Assembly (NCBI GenBank): GCA_964423405.1
Contig: CAYREY010000007.1
Coordinates: forward strand, 1-64,000
Direction of reading: 5' to 3'
Length of the DNA: 64,000 nucleotides
Origin: Bog-950 sp964423405
GTDB taxonomy: Bacteria > Bacteroidota > Bacteroidia > Chitinophagales > LD1
The translations under genes were made by a program, and so were the position numbers. Each line of letters opens with the position of its first letter. The stretch's first letter is position 1. A model generated the notes under the pieces. That model did not search any database. It was not told where the DNA came from and saw only the letters and a list, made by a program, of their open reading frames with translations. This document shows positions 1-8,148 of the stretch, one piece after another.

Positions 1-678
1 GCCAGCAACCGTATCCGCTGCCCCGAGTTTAATGCTATATCCGATAAACGTATTAAAAACATTAAAGGCATCAGCAACCCGGTTGCCGACCTGCAAACAC
101 TTTTAAAAATACAGGTTACTGACTATACACACATCGATACAGTGGCATCGGGCAGTGCCGTTAAAAAAGGGTTTATTGCCCAACAGGTAGAAGAAGTATT
201 TCCGCAGGCCGTAATAACCTCTACCGGCTGGCTGCCCGATATTTACTGCCTTAGCAACCAAACCGGTTTCTGCCCTGAGGATTCAACCCTCGAAATATCG
301 GTAACCAAACCACATAACCTGAAAGCCGGCGACAAGGTGAAACTGATACGCCTGAACAAAGAAACCGAGAAAACAGTGGCCCGCGTGTATAACAACAACT
401 CATTTGCAGTAGCAGAGTGGGAAGGCCAGTACGACAGCCTGTTTGTATATGGCAGGTTTGTAGATGACTTTAAAGCCGTGGACTACGACCGCATACACAC
501 CCTGAACGTGAGCGTAACACAGGCCCTTATTAAAAAGCTGGAAGAGCAACAGGCCCGTATAGAGGAACTGGAAAAACAAAACACCACCCTGCGCATAGAA
601 AACAGCGATATAATTAAAAGCATGAAAGCCCAACTGGATGCCATAAACGAAAGGTTGAGCATTAAATCGGAAAGGTAG
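1..678 (+). CDS. S74 intramolecular-chaperone domain protein, 3' part
   Basis: The frame is open from base 1, so the 5' part lies outside the window; 225 residues are visible. They carry the hallmarks of the peptidase S74 (endosialidase intramolecular chaperone) domain: SDKRIKNI beginning at visible residue 14, GFIAQQVEEVFP, and DYDRIHTLNVSVTQALIKKL, followed by a C-terminal coiled coil rich in Glu, Gln and Leu. In phage tail spikes this domain trimerises the fibre and then cuts itself off at the Ser of the SD motif. In Bacteroidota it caps long surface or tail-fibre-like proteins. About 75 residues are inserted between the IAQQVEEVFP and DYDRIH motifs. The nature of the upstream passenger cannot be seen. 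A strong hairpin follows the stop. Confidence 0.8.
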   Translation, partial: ASNRIRCPEFNAISDKRIKNIKGISNPVADLQTLLKIQVTDYTHIDTVASGSAVKKGFIAQQVEEVFPQAVITSTGWLPDIYCLSNQTGFCPEDSTLEISVTKPHNLKAGDKVKLIRLNKETEKTVARVYNNNSFAVAEWEGQYDSLFVYGRFVDDFKAVDYDRIHTLNVSVTQALIKKLEEQQARIEELEKQNTTLRIENSDIIKSMKAQLDAINERLSIKSER

Positions 679-718
679 CCTATACAAAAAAAGTATCTAT
701 TGACGAGTTACAAGAAAC

Positions 719-746
719 AACGGGCGCGCCAAAGTCGCGCCCGTTT
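719..746 (+). terminator. Terminator after S74 gene
   Basis: Perfect 8-bp stem CGGGCGCG/CGCGCCCG (721-728 with 736-743) with a 7-nt loop, extended by AA/TT pairs and followed by TTTAATAA. It sits 40 nt after the S74 stop codon. Confidence 0.8.
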
Positions 747-775
747 AATAAAGTGTCATCACGAGGGATTATTCC

Positions 776-961
776 TTACAAATATAGATAGATAATCTCG
801 TTGTGATCTTCCGTTGTGTATTTGGTAATCCTGACGGGTACAAAATAATAGCCGTACCTTTTGGCCCATTTGCTATCTAAAAAACTTCGAAAGTCTACAC
901 AATACAAAAGTAGCCGGACCTTCCGGCCCGGCTGCTTCCTATTAGTATTTAAAGTCCTCAC
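776..961 (-). CDS. Doubtful 61-residue ORF, possible gene remnant
   Basis: An open frame of 61 codons lies in an otherwise gene-free 526-bp stretch. Its first third runs through a hairpin (about 911-931) and a REP-like word, which argues against a normal start. The C-terminal part (LLLYCVDFRSFLDSKWAKR and on) looks more protein-like, with aromatic and basic residues. I do not recognise a family. It could be the degraded 3' end of a lost gene or chance. The rest of 679-1204 holds a terminator, a REP-like element (1011-1081) and the terminator of the next gene. Confidence 0.2.
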   Translation of the reverse strand: MRTLNTNRKQPGRKVRLLLYCVDFRSFLDSKWAKRYGYYFVPVRITKYTTEDHNEIIYLYL

Positions 962-972
962 CTTGGGGGCTG
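949..972. repeat. Degenerate copy of CCTCCCC/GGGG REP-like element
   Basis: ATTTAAAGTCCTCACCTTGG... resembles the better copies at 1857-1895 and 58197-58236 (TTTAAGnCCTCCnCTTCGGGG). As at 1857, it is preceded by a CCCGGC hairpin arm and the word ATTAGTATTT, so the two copies share about 50 bp of similar sequence. Confidence 0.45.
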
Positions 973-1010
973 TGGTATTAAGTTTAAGTTAAGCTGTATT
1001 TGGCTTTAGC

Positions 1011-1081
1011 TCTCCTCCTTCGCCGCAACACGGCGGCATTTTAAGGAGGAGGTGGTCGAGCGAAGCAAGACGAGGTGGTGC
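1011..1081. repeat. REP-like palindromic element with GTGGTCGAGCGAAGC tail
   Basis: A long nested hairpin: CTCCTCCTT (1012-1020) pairs with AAGGAGGAG (1043-1051), and inside it CGCCG (1021-1025) pairs with CGGCG (1031-1035). A tail contains GTGGTCGAG and GAGGTGGTG around GCGAAGCAAGAC. It is intergenic and lacks any coding potential. Extragenic palindromes of this kind are common in Bacteroidota, but I cannot count copies outside this window. Confidence 0.55.
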
Positions 1082-1124
1082 TTAACTTATAACGTTACCT
1101 TTTAGGAAAATAAGGAAGCCTGTT

Positions 1125-1160
1125 AAACAAAAACTGCCTGACCATTACAGCCCGGCAGTT
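1125..1160 (-). terminator. Terminator after 161-aa membrane protein
   Basis: Read leftward, arms 1152-1160 and 1132-1140 form an AACTGCCGG-type stem around a loop, followed by TTTTTGTTT. It lies 45 nt after the stop of the leftward gene at 1205. The same hairpin word recurs at 1817-1845. Confidence 0.7.
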
Positions 1161-1204
1161 GCTCTTTATACATGGCCTTTTGCATACAAAACGTAAATAC
1201 AATC

Positions 1205-1690
1205 TTAATGAGGAACCGGCCATCCCGACCACATCATTACCATCCCCATAATTCCGCCTGCTATGCCTACTAACCAAAGTAATTTAATACTCATCGTAGA
1301 ACTTACATCTCCTGTGCGCCCAAAATATCGGTACCTTACAAAACCAGGATGTGACACAAGAAACTCCGCGCCATTATTAAAAAAAATCCAGTAGGTACCT
1401 AATAGCCAAATAATGATTACAGAACCATGAAAAGCCAAAACCATAGGATTCATAAGTGCTGGTCTAAAATAATCCCATGCAGAGTTTGTGTAGCCTAAAA
1501 CAATACCCAACCCCATTACAACCCAGGGAATATTTGCAAATATAAACCAGCCCCGTATTAACTTATCGTACCCTGGTTTCAATTCAGGATTGGACGCAAT
1601 ATTATCTTGCACTTGTTTTCTAAATATAAAACCGTTGATTGTTGTTACTACAATAAAAAGTATCCAGCAATGCTTAAAAATTATTTCCAT
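1205..1690 (-). CDS. Hypothetical four-helix membrane protein
   Basis: 161 residues with about four hydrophobic segments: near residues 5-22 (HCWILFIVVTTINGFIF), 47-66 (GWFIFANIPWVVMGLGIVLG), 84-103 (MVLAFHGSVIIIWLLGTYWI) and 136-155 (LLWLVGIAGGIMGMVMMWSG). No catalytic motif or named family is apparent. It stands alone, with terminator-like hairpins on both sides, and is transcribed in the same direction as the flotillin-like gene 200 bp upstream. The ATG at 1690 is the only sensible start. Function unknown; an inner-membrane location is inferred from hydrophobicity only. Confidence 0.65.
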   Translation of the reverse strand: MEIIFKHCWILFIVVTTINGFIFRKQVQDNIASNPELKPGYDKLIRGWFIFANIPWVVMGLGIVLGYTNSAWDYFRPALMNPMVLAFHGSVIIIWLLGTYWIFFNNGAEFLVSHPGFVRYRYFGRTGDVSSTMSIKLLWLVGIAGGIMGMVMMWSGWPVPH

Positions 1691-1811
1691 TCTCTTGGTT
1701 CAAATTTAATCTCATTAAAAAAAAGCCGCTATCATTAGAAAGGCTGCTGCATTAATCTTCACTTGTATACAATGACTTCCGAAGTTTTATAAACTTCAGA
1801 AGTATCTAAAG

Positions 1812-1845
1812 CGCAAAACTGCCGGACTATCACAGCCCGGCAGTT
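1812..1845 (-). terminator. Terminator after flotillin-like gene
   Basis: AACTGCCGG (1817-1825) pairs perfectly with CCGGCAGTT (1837-1845). Reading leftward the stem is followed by TTTTG. It closes the transcription unit of the SPFH gene ending at 1894. It is nearly the same sequence as the hairpin at 1132-1160 and related to the one at 911-931. Confidence 0.6.
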
Positions 1846-1856
1846 GCTTATTAGTA

Positions 1857-1895
1857 TTTTAAGTCCTCCCCTTCGGGGTGGGTTTGGGAGGGGCT
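1857..1895. repeat. REP-like element, CCTCCCCTTCGGGG type
   Basis: TTTTAAGTCCTCCCCTTCGG followed by GGTGGGTTTGGGAGGGG can fold as CCTCCCC with GGGAGGGG, with an internal CCCC-TTC-GGGG mini-hairpin. It matches the element at 58197-58236. It overlaps the last codon of the SPFH gene, so it reaches right up to the coding end. Confidence 0.55.
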
Positions 1896-3804
1896 ATTTC
1901 TCCCCCTCCTGCTGTTTCCTGGTTATCTCTTTTAGCAGTTCCATACCCAGTAGTCCGCTTATAGGTCCGTTGGCGTTGTCGCCACCACCGTTTATCAGCA
2001 CCTCTGGTATTATTTTAATCTTGTTACTGCCTATGGCCTCGGTTACTTTCAGTTTGGTAAAGTTATCGCCACCCATAGCCGTTACCGATAATTTGTAAGC
2101 CTCTGCATTACTTTTACCAATCGCCAATATCTTCTCCGCCTCGGCATTACCCGTTTTGGCAATCTTCTCGGCTTCGGCGTTGGCCATCAGTTTTACCTTT
2201 TCGCTATCGGCACTCGCTATCAACTTCGTCTTTTCAGCTTCGGCGCTGGCCAGTATCTTAATACGGTCGCTCTCTGCATTACTCTGCAAACGTACCGAGT
2301 TAGCATCACCGGTAGCTTTCTCTACAGTAGCATCGGCTATGCGTTTGGCAATCTGTACACCCTGGTCGGCCTTTACTATCTCCTTCTGTATTTCGGCAAT
2401 AGCAGTTTCTTTTTCAAGCGCCTGGCGGGTTTCCTGTGCTTTCTTCTGGGTTTCGTAGGTCACCTTCTGTTCCTCGGCTATCTTACGGTCGGTCAGCGTT
2501 TTCATCAGGCTTTCCGGTGGCACTATGTCACCTATCAGGGTATCTACCCCATGCACGTTGTACTGCTCCAGCACATCGCCAATATGTTGCCTTGCGGCGC
2601 TCTGGCGCTCCTTACGTGTGCCCAGGAACGATATCACATCGCTGTCCTGCGCACTGTTACGGAAATAGTTACCAATAGTAGGCTCCAGCACCTGGCTTAC
2701 CAGGTTGTTCATGTTACCGAAACGGGCTATTACCTTAGGCGCCTCGGTAGCCGGTATGTGTATAATCTGCGATACGTCGAGATTAAAAGGGAAACCGTCT
2801 TTACTACGCACGGTAATTGTGCTCAGGTTCTTATCCAGCTGGTGGCTTTCGCTGCGCGCGCTGGCCCAGTTAAGCACCAGGTTAGTAGTAGGCACGCTCT
2901 CGGCCCGCATCACAAAGGGGTTAAGCGGATACTTACCCGGGCCCAGTGGCTCGGCCCACACACCCTTTTTACCTTTCTCTACAATGTTACCGTGTTTAAA
3001 TTCGGTACCGCTCAGGTCCTTACCTTCTTCGCCCACATAGCTTATAATTACACCCACATGGCCAATCGGTATTTCGGTCATCTTCACCTCTTCTACCTTT
3101 ACAAACCACGGGTTAAGGTTATAGCTACCGGCAAGTATAACCTGCTGTTGCAAACCTTTGTTACCACCGGCTTCTAAAAACGCATCGGCATCCTGAAAGT
3201 TGGTGTGGCCATCTACTATCTTACCGGCAATCTGTCCGGCTTCAATACTGGCGCCATCCAGCGTGGTAATAATACCTACCATGTTATCATGTATGGCAGT
3301 CATATCGCTTATTACTACCTCAAACAAAAAGGTATTAATACGGAACGTACCGGCAGTAAGCACCGCCGTCTGGCGGCCTTTGCGGCCACCGTTGTTCATA
3401 AACAATTCGGCATTCTGAAATGAGTCACAATCTACCTTACGTGCCAGCACACGGCCTGTTTCCAGTTCTTTACCATCGCGGGCCAGTAGCAGGCCTATTT
3501 TACCGTTAGGTACTACAATAAACGGTTGCAGGGTAATATCGTACTGCCAGAACCAGTACCAGAAATAGATACCGGGCGCCAGTGTTTGGGCCTGAAACCC
3601 CGCCTCGCCACGGGTGGCAATAATGCGGCCTTCGGGCAATTGCTTGTGCTCGCCAAACAGCACAAACTTTTTGGTTACCAGGCCTATCTTATCCTCGGGT
3701 ACTATCACTACACCGAATAAGCGGAACAGGGGCCTGTAAAAAATGATACAGAGAAATAAAATTACGATAGGTGCAATAATATACACCATGGTACTTGAGT
3801 CCAT
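1894..3804 (-). CDS. Flotillin-like SPFH/Band 7 protein
   Basis: 636 residues. An N-terminal membrane anchor (about 7-30, VYIIAPIVILFLCIIFYRPL) is followed by an SPFH/band 7 region (about 30-430) and a long Ala/Glu-rich coiled coil (about 430-570) with repeated AEAEKxKLIASA units, then a C-terminal tail with IIPEVLINGGG. This is the flotillin architecture: oligomeric scaffolds on the cytoplasmic face of the membrane that organise lipid domains and other proteins. The duplicated segments with QNAELFMNNGG and QDADAFLEAGG show an internal repeat in the SPFH part. No NfeD partner is adjacent. A second, shorter SPFH protein is encoded at 37534. The family call is firm; the client proteins are unknown. 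Confidence 0.9.
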   Translation of the reverse strand: MDSSTMVYIIAPIVILFLCIIFYRPLFRLFGVVIVPEDKIGLVTKKFVLFGEHKQLPEGRIIATRGEAGFQAQTLAPGIYFWYWFWQYDITLQPFIVVPNGKIGLLLARDGKELETGRVLARKVDCDSFQNAELFMNNGGRKGRQTAVLTAGTFRINTFLFEVVISDMTAIHDNMVGIITTLDGASIEAGQIAGKIVDGHTNFQDADAFLEAGGNKGLQQQVILAGSYNLNPWFVKVEEVKMTEIPIGHVGVIISYVGEEGKDLSGTEFKHGNIVEKGKKGVWAEPLGPGKYPLNPFVMRAESVPTTNLVLNWASARSESHQLDKNLSTITVRSKDGFPFNLDVSQIIHIPATEAPKVIARFGNMNNLVSQVLEPTIGNYFRNSAQDSDVISFLGTRKERQSAARQHIGDVLEQYNVHGVDTLIGDIVPPESLMKTLTDRKIAEEQKVTYETQKKAQETRQALEKETAIAEIQKEIVKADQGVQIAKRIADATVEKATGDANSVRLQSNAESDRIKILASAEAEKTKLIASADSEKVKLMANAEAEKIAKTGNAEAEKILAIGKSNAEAYKLSVTAMGGDNFTKLKVTEAIGSNKIKIIPEVLINGGGDNANGPISGLLGMELLKEITRKQQEGEK

Positions 3805-4080
3805 TTTAATGTTGGTTTAAGGGTTCAATAAAAATTTAATCTATGAAAGTTGCCGCAGGGGGCAAAATAAATGCTGAAAAAGATTCAGCAGACTCATGGA
3901 GGGATCATTGGAATGTGTAGTAATGTGTTGTATGTGTATTCAGACGGGTTGTATTAACTATTATTGTAAAGTTCTTTATAATTATTCTGCAGTACAATAC
4001 AAAGTGTTAATTATTAGCCAATTAAACACTATTACTGCGAATTAATCAGGATAAAATAAAAGATATATACCGGCTGTTTG

Positions 4081-4134
4081 TATTTCCCCTCTACAGAGGG
4101 GTGTCCGGTGGCTTTGCACCAGACGGGGTGTATG
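4081..4134. repeat. REP-like element, CCCCTCTACAGAGGGG type
   Basis: CCCCTCT (4086-4092) pairs with AGAGGGG (4095-4101), followed by a second small hairpin GGTGGCTTTGCACC and then AGACGGGGTGT. It lies in the 387-bp gap between the divergent SPFH and DUF5522 genes, where the only other thing seen is the promoter at 4180. A different family from those at 1011 and 1857. Confidence 0.5.
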
Positions 4135-4179
4135 GCTGTTAGTTTAGCTACCGGTTACATAATATTAAGCAACACACCA

Positions 4180-4187
4180 TATATTTG
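4180..4187 (+). promoter_or_regulatory. -7 box of DUF5522 gene, leaderless arrangement
   Basis: TATATTTG is an exact match to the Bacteroidota -7 consensus TAnnTTTG. The ATG begins only 5 nt after the box, so the transcript probably starts at or next to the start codon. No clear -33 TTG is visible. Confidence 0.6.
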
Positions 4188-4191
4188 CAAT

Positions 4192-4389
4192 ATGGCCTGC
4201 CCACCTCCTAAAAACGAATTTTTCTACTTCGAAAACGGCTTAATGGTATTTACCGAAAAATACCACCTTAACCGTGGCTACTGTTGCAAAAACGGTTGCA
4301 GGCATTGCCCGTATGGGTTTAACAGCAAAAAGAAAGAGATACCAGAACCGGATAAAACCGATACCGGTAAAGCGGATACTAAAACTTAA
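4192..4389 (+). CDS. Small cysteine-rich DUF5522 protein
   Basis: 65 residues from the ATG at 4192. A longer frame reaches back to 4078, but it runs through a REP-like repeat and the promoter, so it is not used. The core TEKYHLNRGYCCKNGCRHC followed by PYGF is the conserved DUF5522 motif, with four Cys and two His that could bind a metal. The C-terminus is charged and repetitive (KPDKTD-type). Role unknown. Its stop codon overlaps the stop of the convergent PLP enzyme in a shared TTAA (4386-4389). Confidence 0.8.
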   Translation: MACPPPKNEFFYFENGLMVFTEKYHLNRGYCCKNGCRHCPYGFNSKKKEIPEPDKTDTGKADTKT

Positions 4390-5294
4390 ATATCGGCTAA
4401 CTGCGGGTAGCCACACAAACCCTGTAACCCACCGGTATGTAAAGCTACAATACGGGTGCCGGGCTTAAAGTAATCCTTACCAATTAAATCGAACAGACCA
4501 TAAAACAGTTTGCCGGTATATACAGGGTCCAACCGGATGCCAAACTCGCTTTTAAAGCTACGTATAAAATCTTCCAGTTCTGGTTTTGTTTTGGCATAGC
4601 CGCCAAAGTGGTAATCGAAATTGATGCTAAAGTTGGGTAGCGCCCTGCCGGTAAACTCTTCTACCAGTTGGTTAACCCTGCCGGTTAGCATATCATCGCC
4701 CTTAAGCGCACTAAAACCCAGCACCTGCCGGTTACCCTGCAAGCCTGCCACCAAACCGGCAATAGTACCACCGGTGCCGCAAGCCGTGCATATGTAGTCG
4801 TACTCAACATCTATCTCTTCAATTATTTCGCTCACGCCATCCAGTGCATGCATGTTGGTGCCACCTTCGGGTATGTGGTAAAAGTCACCAATCTGCACTT
4901 TCAGGCTTTCAATATTATCCGGGTCATCTTTCTGCGCGTACATGGCACGGTCCATATAATACAACTCCATACCCTGCTTATCGGCAAACTCAAGTGTGGC
5001 GCTTTTAACAGCAGGCTCCTCACCTCTTATTATACCAATAGCCCTAAAGTGAAACAACCGGGCAGCAGCAGCAGTTGCATAAATATGGTTAGAGAAAGGC
5101 CCGCCAAACGTAAGCAGCGTGTTCTGTTTGGCCAGCCGGGCGTTGTACAGGTTGTATTTAAGTTTCCGCCATTTGTTACCCTGTACGTGTTCATGTATCA
5201 GGTCATCGCGTTTAATGTAAAGGGTTATACCTTTATCAGCAAGTAGTTTGCTTTCCAGCAACTGCAACGGCGACTCTTTAATTGGATTTTCCAT
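4386..5294 (-). CDS. PLP-dependent D-cysteine desulfhydrase/ACC deaminase-family enzyme
   Basis: 302 residues of the fold-type II PLP family that contains 1-aminocyclopropane-1-carboxylate deaminase and D-cysteine desulfhydrase. The Schiff-base lysine is K41 in GNKWRKLKYN, the phosphate-binding loop is CGTGGTIAG, and FGGPFSNH contains the substrate-contacting Asn-His. Sequence alone does not decide between the activities; the Bacteroidota members are usually labelled ACC deaminase/D-cysteine desulfhydrase family. The ATG at 5294 overlaps the TGA of maf by one base (TGATG), indicating translational coupling; the longer frame would need a TTG. Last gene of a four-gene operon. Confidence 0.85.
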   Translation of the reverse strand: MENPIKESPLQLLESKLLADKGITLYIKRDDLIHEHVQGNKWRKLKYNLYNARLAKQNTLLTFGGPFSNHIYATAAAARLFHFRAIGIIRGEEPAVKSATLEFADKQGMELYYMDRAMYAQKDDPDNIESLKVQIGDFYHIPEGGTNMHALDGVSEIIEEIDVEYDYICTACGTGGTIAGLVAGLQGNRQVLGFSALKGDDMLTGRVNQLVEEFTGRALPNFSINFDYHFGGYAKTKPELEDFIRSFKSEFGIRLDPVYTGKLFYGLFDLIGKDYFKPGTRIVALHTGGLQGLCGYPQLADI

Positions 5295-5869
5295 CAAAAG
5301 TTCTTCAACTCGTTATATACGCGGTTAACCGGCAACCCTACTACGTTAAAGTAGTCGCCCTCAAAGCGCTTAATAGCTACTGCACCTATCCACTCCTGGC
5401 AGGCATAGGCACCGGCTTTATCGTAAGGCTTACAGGTATCTACGTAGTACTCAATCTCGGGCAATGTAAGCGTATTAAAGTGCACCAGGGTAGTATCAGA
5501 AAATACCACCTCTTTCTGTTTGCTAAGCAAACATACACCGGTAATTACCGTATGTACATTACCGCTTAGCGCACTAAGCATACGTATAGCATCGGCGCGG
5601 TCAACTGGCTTTTCAAAAATAGTACCGTTTAATATTACAATGGTATCGGCACCCACCACTACATCATCATCATTCAACTCTGGTAAAAAGGCGCGGGCCT
5701 TTTCGCCGGCCAGGTAAGCGGGTATATCCTGTGGTGCAATACCCGCAGGGTGTATCTCGGGTATATTCTTCGATTTTACTTCAAACTCAAAACCGGCCAT
5801 GCGCATCAGTTCTTTACGCCGCGGAGAATTGGATGCAAGAATAATACGCTTATCAGTACTAAACCCCAT
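5294..5869 (-). CDS. maf: Maf nucleotide pyrophosphatase
   Basis: 191 residues. Maf signatures: LASNSPRRKELM at residues 11-22, VVGADTIVILNG and EKPVDRADAIRML in the middle, ITGVCLL, and YDKAGAYACQEWIGAVAIKR towards the C-terminus. Maf proteins hydrolyse non-canonical or pyrimidine nucleoside triphosphates to monophosphates; the YhdE-type subgroup (dTTP/UTP) is the likelier one here. Two nucleotides separate it from the upstream prenyltransferase, and it is coupled by a TGATG overlap to the PLP enzyme downstream. Confidence 0.92.
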   Translation of the reverse strand: MGFSTDKRIILASNSPRRKELMRMAGFEFEVKSKNIPEIHPAGIAPQDIPAYLAGEKARAFLPELNDDDVVVGADTIVILNGTIFEKPVDRADAIRMLSALSGNVHTVITGVCLLSKQKEVVFSDTTLVHFNTLTLPEIEYYVDTCKPYDKAGAYACQEWIGAVAIKRFEGDYFNVVGLPVNRVYNELKNF

Positions 5870-5871
5870 AA

Positions 5872-6828
5872 TTATTGTTTATTGAAAAGGTAAAAAGCCA
5901 GTATAGATAATATGCCCATCAGCATTACTGCTTTTAGCAGCAGGCTTATACGGCTGTAATCTTTTTTCTGCTTAGCCACCACCAGCAGAGCCAGCACAAC
6001 AAATAACGGCAGCACAACCGCTGCCGCCAGATAGCCAAACTCACGTACCGCACCAGCCAGCCAGAAATTACGCAAAAAGAAAATTAAAGCTGCCAGCAGT
6101 AAACCAAGCACAACAAACACCACCGCTTTTGCCACACCGGTACCAAACTGCACAGGCAGGGTATTAATGTTGTGTGCCGCATCGCCCTCTGCATCTTCTA
6201 TATCTTTTACAATCTCGCGGGCCAGGTTAGTTAAAAAGGCAAAGCCGCCGTAAAACTTAACCTGTAGCAGCAGCACATCCAGCACATAGTTAGCATTATC
6301 AAAATGTACCAACCGCAAAAACTGTAACTCAAACAGCATAAGCACCACAAACACAAAACCGGTAAGGGCAGCTATCAGCACATTACCGGCCAGTGGTACT
6401 TTTTTCAAAAATGCCGAATACACATACAACATCAGCTGACAGATAACATATATGTAGCCTATCTTTATACTATTGGCCCAGTAACCCAGGTAAAAGCCTA
6501 TACCAATACCCACAAAAGCCAGCCCGGCATGCAGGTACATGGCAGTATCTAACGAAAACAAACCCTGCGCCAGCGGACGCTCCGGCTTATATTCTTTATC
6601 CAGTTCAAAATCAAAATAATCGTTTATGATATTACCCGCAGCAGCAACACAAACTATAGAAATTACAAACAACACAAACTCTGTGCTGCTAAATGGCAAC
6701 AGGCCGGTCATCAACTTGCTATGGTGGGTGGGTATCAGTATCAGGTAGTAAAACAAACACAGGCTCAGGGCAACAATAAACAGGTTACCTGCCCGTATCA
6801 GTTGTAAAAATCCGGTTATCTTTTTCAT
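5872..6828 (-). CDS. UbiA-family prenyltransferase
   Basis: 318 residues, about eight membrane helices. The two aspartate motifs of UbiA enzymes are present: NDYFDFELDKEYKPERPLA near residue 68 and REIVKDIEDAEGDAAHN near residue 205, each in a cytoplasmic loop and expected to bind Mg2+ and the prenyl diphosphate. Homologues next to maf in Bacteroidota are commonly called geranylgeranylglycerol-phosphate geranylgeranyltransferase; the real acceptor is unproven. Within the operon, 30 nt after the DUF2520 gene and 2 nt before maf. Confidence 0.85.
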   Translation of the reverse strand: MKKITGFLQLIRAGNLFIVALSLCLFYYLILIPTHHSKLMTGLLPFSSTEFVLFVISIVCVAAAGNIINDYFDFELDKEYKPERPLAQGLFSLDTAMYLHAGLAFVGIGIGFYLGYWANSIKIGYIYVICQLMLYVYSAFLKKVPLAGNVLIAALTGFVFVVLMLFELQFLRLVHFDNANYVLDVLLLQVKFYGGFAFLTNLAREIVKDIEDAEGDAAHNINTLPVQFGTGVAKAVVFVVLGLLLAALIFFLRNFWLAGAVREFGYLAAAVVLPLFVVLALLVVAKQKKDYSRISLLLKAVMLMGILSILAFYLFNKQ

Positions 6829-6858
6829 GCAGTGTTTATACTATAACGAGCCGCGAAT

Positions 6859-7632
6859 TTATTTATGATTTTGACTTGCCGTAGCAATTATACTCTGTGT
6901 TAGTATATCGTATATCTGCCTCAGGCGGGTATCATCGCCCAGCAGCAATAGGTGCTTTTCTATAGTTTGTGCATCGCCCCGCATGGCCGGCCCGGTTTGC
7001 AAATCTTTCGGCGAACGTTCCTGCAGGTTCATTACCGATTGAAAAATGAGCGGCTTCAGTATATCAAAGGCCAGGCCGTGGCCCAGCAACAGCGACTCTG
7101 AAATACCATACAAATGATTGGTAAAGTTATTGGCAAACACAGCAGCTACGTGTATCCATTGGCGCTGCACGCCATCTACGCGGTGCACGTTATCTGATAT
7201 AGTGCGCGCCAGACGCTCCAGTACACGGGTGGTTTTATCGTCGGCCCCTTCTACCAGCAAGGGCACATTTTTAAAATCTACTTTCTGTGTTTTCTTCATG
7301 GTTTGCAGCGGGTAAAACACCCCTACAGTACCATTACTGCCCTTTAGTTGCTCTTTGGTTTGCGTGCCCGAAGTATGTGCTACAATGCGGCCTCCCAGTT
7401 TAAGTTGCGAGGCTACATCAAATATCACATCATCTTTTACCGCTACCAGGTACACGTCTGCTTCCGCCAGTTCACCGGCATTGGCCGTAAAGCCAGCCCC
7501 AACTGTGCGGGCCAGTTCCTCGCCGGCATCGTTACTGCGGTTATATATCTGCACTATCTCGTGGCCGGCTTTTTTTAATGCCAGTGCCAGGTTAGTAGCC
7601 ACATTACCGGCGCCTATAATTGTCACTCTCAT
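6859..7632 (-). CDS. Rossmann-like/DUF2520 dehydrogenase-like protein
   Basis: 257 residues. The N-terminal GAGNVATNLALAL (residues 7-19) is an NAD(P)-binding GxGxxA fingerprint, followed by VAVKDDVI and VAHTSGT. The C-terminal helical DUF2520 domain contains the conserved QWIHVAAVFANNFTNH and the GPAMRGD motif. The architecture resembles ketopantoate- or 6-phosphogluconate-type reductases, but the substrate of this family is not established. First gene of the operon DUF2520-ubiA-maf-PLP enzyme. The family call is secure. Confidence 0.9.
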   Translation of the reverse strand: MRVTIIGAGNVATNLALALKKAGHEIVQIYNRSNDAGEELARTVGAGFTANAGELAEADVYLVAVKDDVIFDVASQLKLGGRIVAHTSGTQTKEQLKGSNGTVGVFYPLQTMKKTQKVDFKNVPLLVEGADDKTTRVLERLARTISDNVHRVDGVQRQWIHVAAVFANNFTNHLYGISESLLLGHGLAFDILKPLIFQSVMNLQERSPKDLQTGPAMRGDAQTIEKHLLLLGDDTRLRQIYDILTQSIIATASQNHK

Positions 7633-7707
7633 GCCACTAAAATATGAATAAGGGATAAAACTACTGAAATGGTTATGCCATTAAACACAAACCATGCAAA
7701 CTATAAC

Positions 7708-8130
7708 TTATTTGGCGGGGGTATCGGGTATCATGTCAAATATCATCTCCTCGTGCCCGTCATCGGCCTTAAACTTCAGGTTGTCGGCTGTTAGTTCTTC
7801 AATAGTATAGTCTATTACATTGCCGTTCTCCTGTTTGGCAGTAATTTTCGATGAGTTCCAGTTCAGTTTCCAGCTACCTTTCAGGTCCATACCATTTATA
7901 TGGGTAAGGTAAGTACCATCGGCAAAATAGGTAATGCGGAACGAGTGGCGCATCTCTTCCACCACCCTGTCTACCTGCGCCTGTTTATCTTCGGGCACAC
8001 TGGTAGAATAGCTAAGGCCCTGTAGCCTCCAGGTTTTAACCAGCAGGTCCGATTTGCTTTTACAACCGGCCAGCAACGTAATTATAAGAGTGGCAAACAG
8101 CAACACTTTGCCTTGCTTTGCTATTTTCAT
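7708..8130 (-). CDS. Lipocalin-like lipoprotein
   Basis: 140 residues. Signal peptide ending in the lipobox LLAGC (Cys22), then KTWRLQGLSYST and YFADGTYLTHINGMDLKGSW, a pattern typical of small Bacteroidota lipoproteins with a lipocalin-like beta-barrel. No enzymatic motif. It is 75 nt upstream of the DUF2520 operon in the same direction, so could be co-transcribed. The leftward -7-like box TATTTTCG lies at 8149-8156. Confidence 0.7.
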   Translation of the reverse strand: MKIAKQGKVLLFATLIITLLAGCKSKSDLLVKTWRLQGLSYSTSVPEDKQAQVDRVVEEMRHSFRITYFADGTYLTHINGMDLKGSWKLNWNSSKITAKQENGNVIDYTIEELTADNLKFKADDGHEEMIFDMIPDTPAK

Positions 8131-8148
8131 GCGCGTAACTTTCAGCGG

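Noticed and set aside
2551..3177. 208-codon frame antisense to the flotillin-like gene
   Set aside because: Shadow of the SPFH reading frame; no start signal or motif.
4078..4191. Longer DUF5522 frame beginning inside a repeat
   Set aside because: The first 38 codons read through a REP-like palindrome and the promoter; the conserved family part starts after the ATG at 4192.
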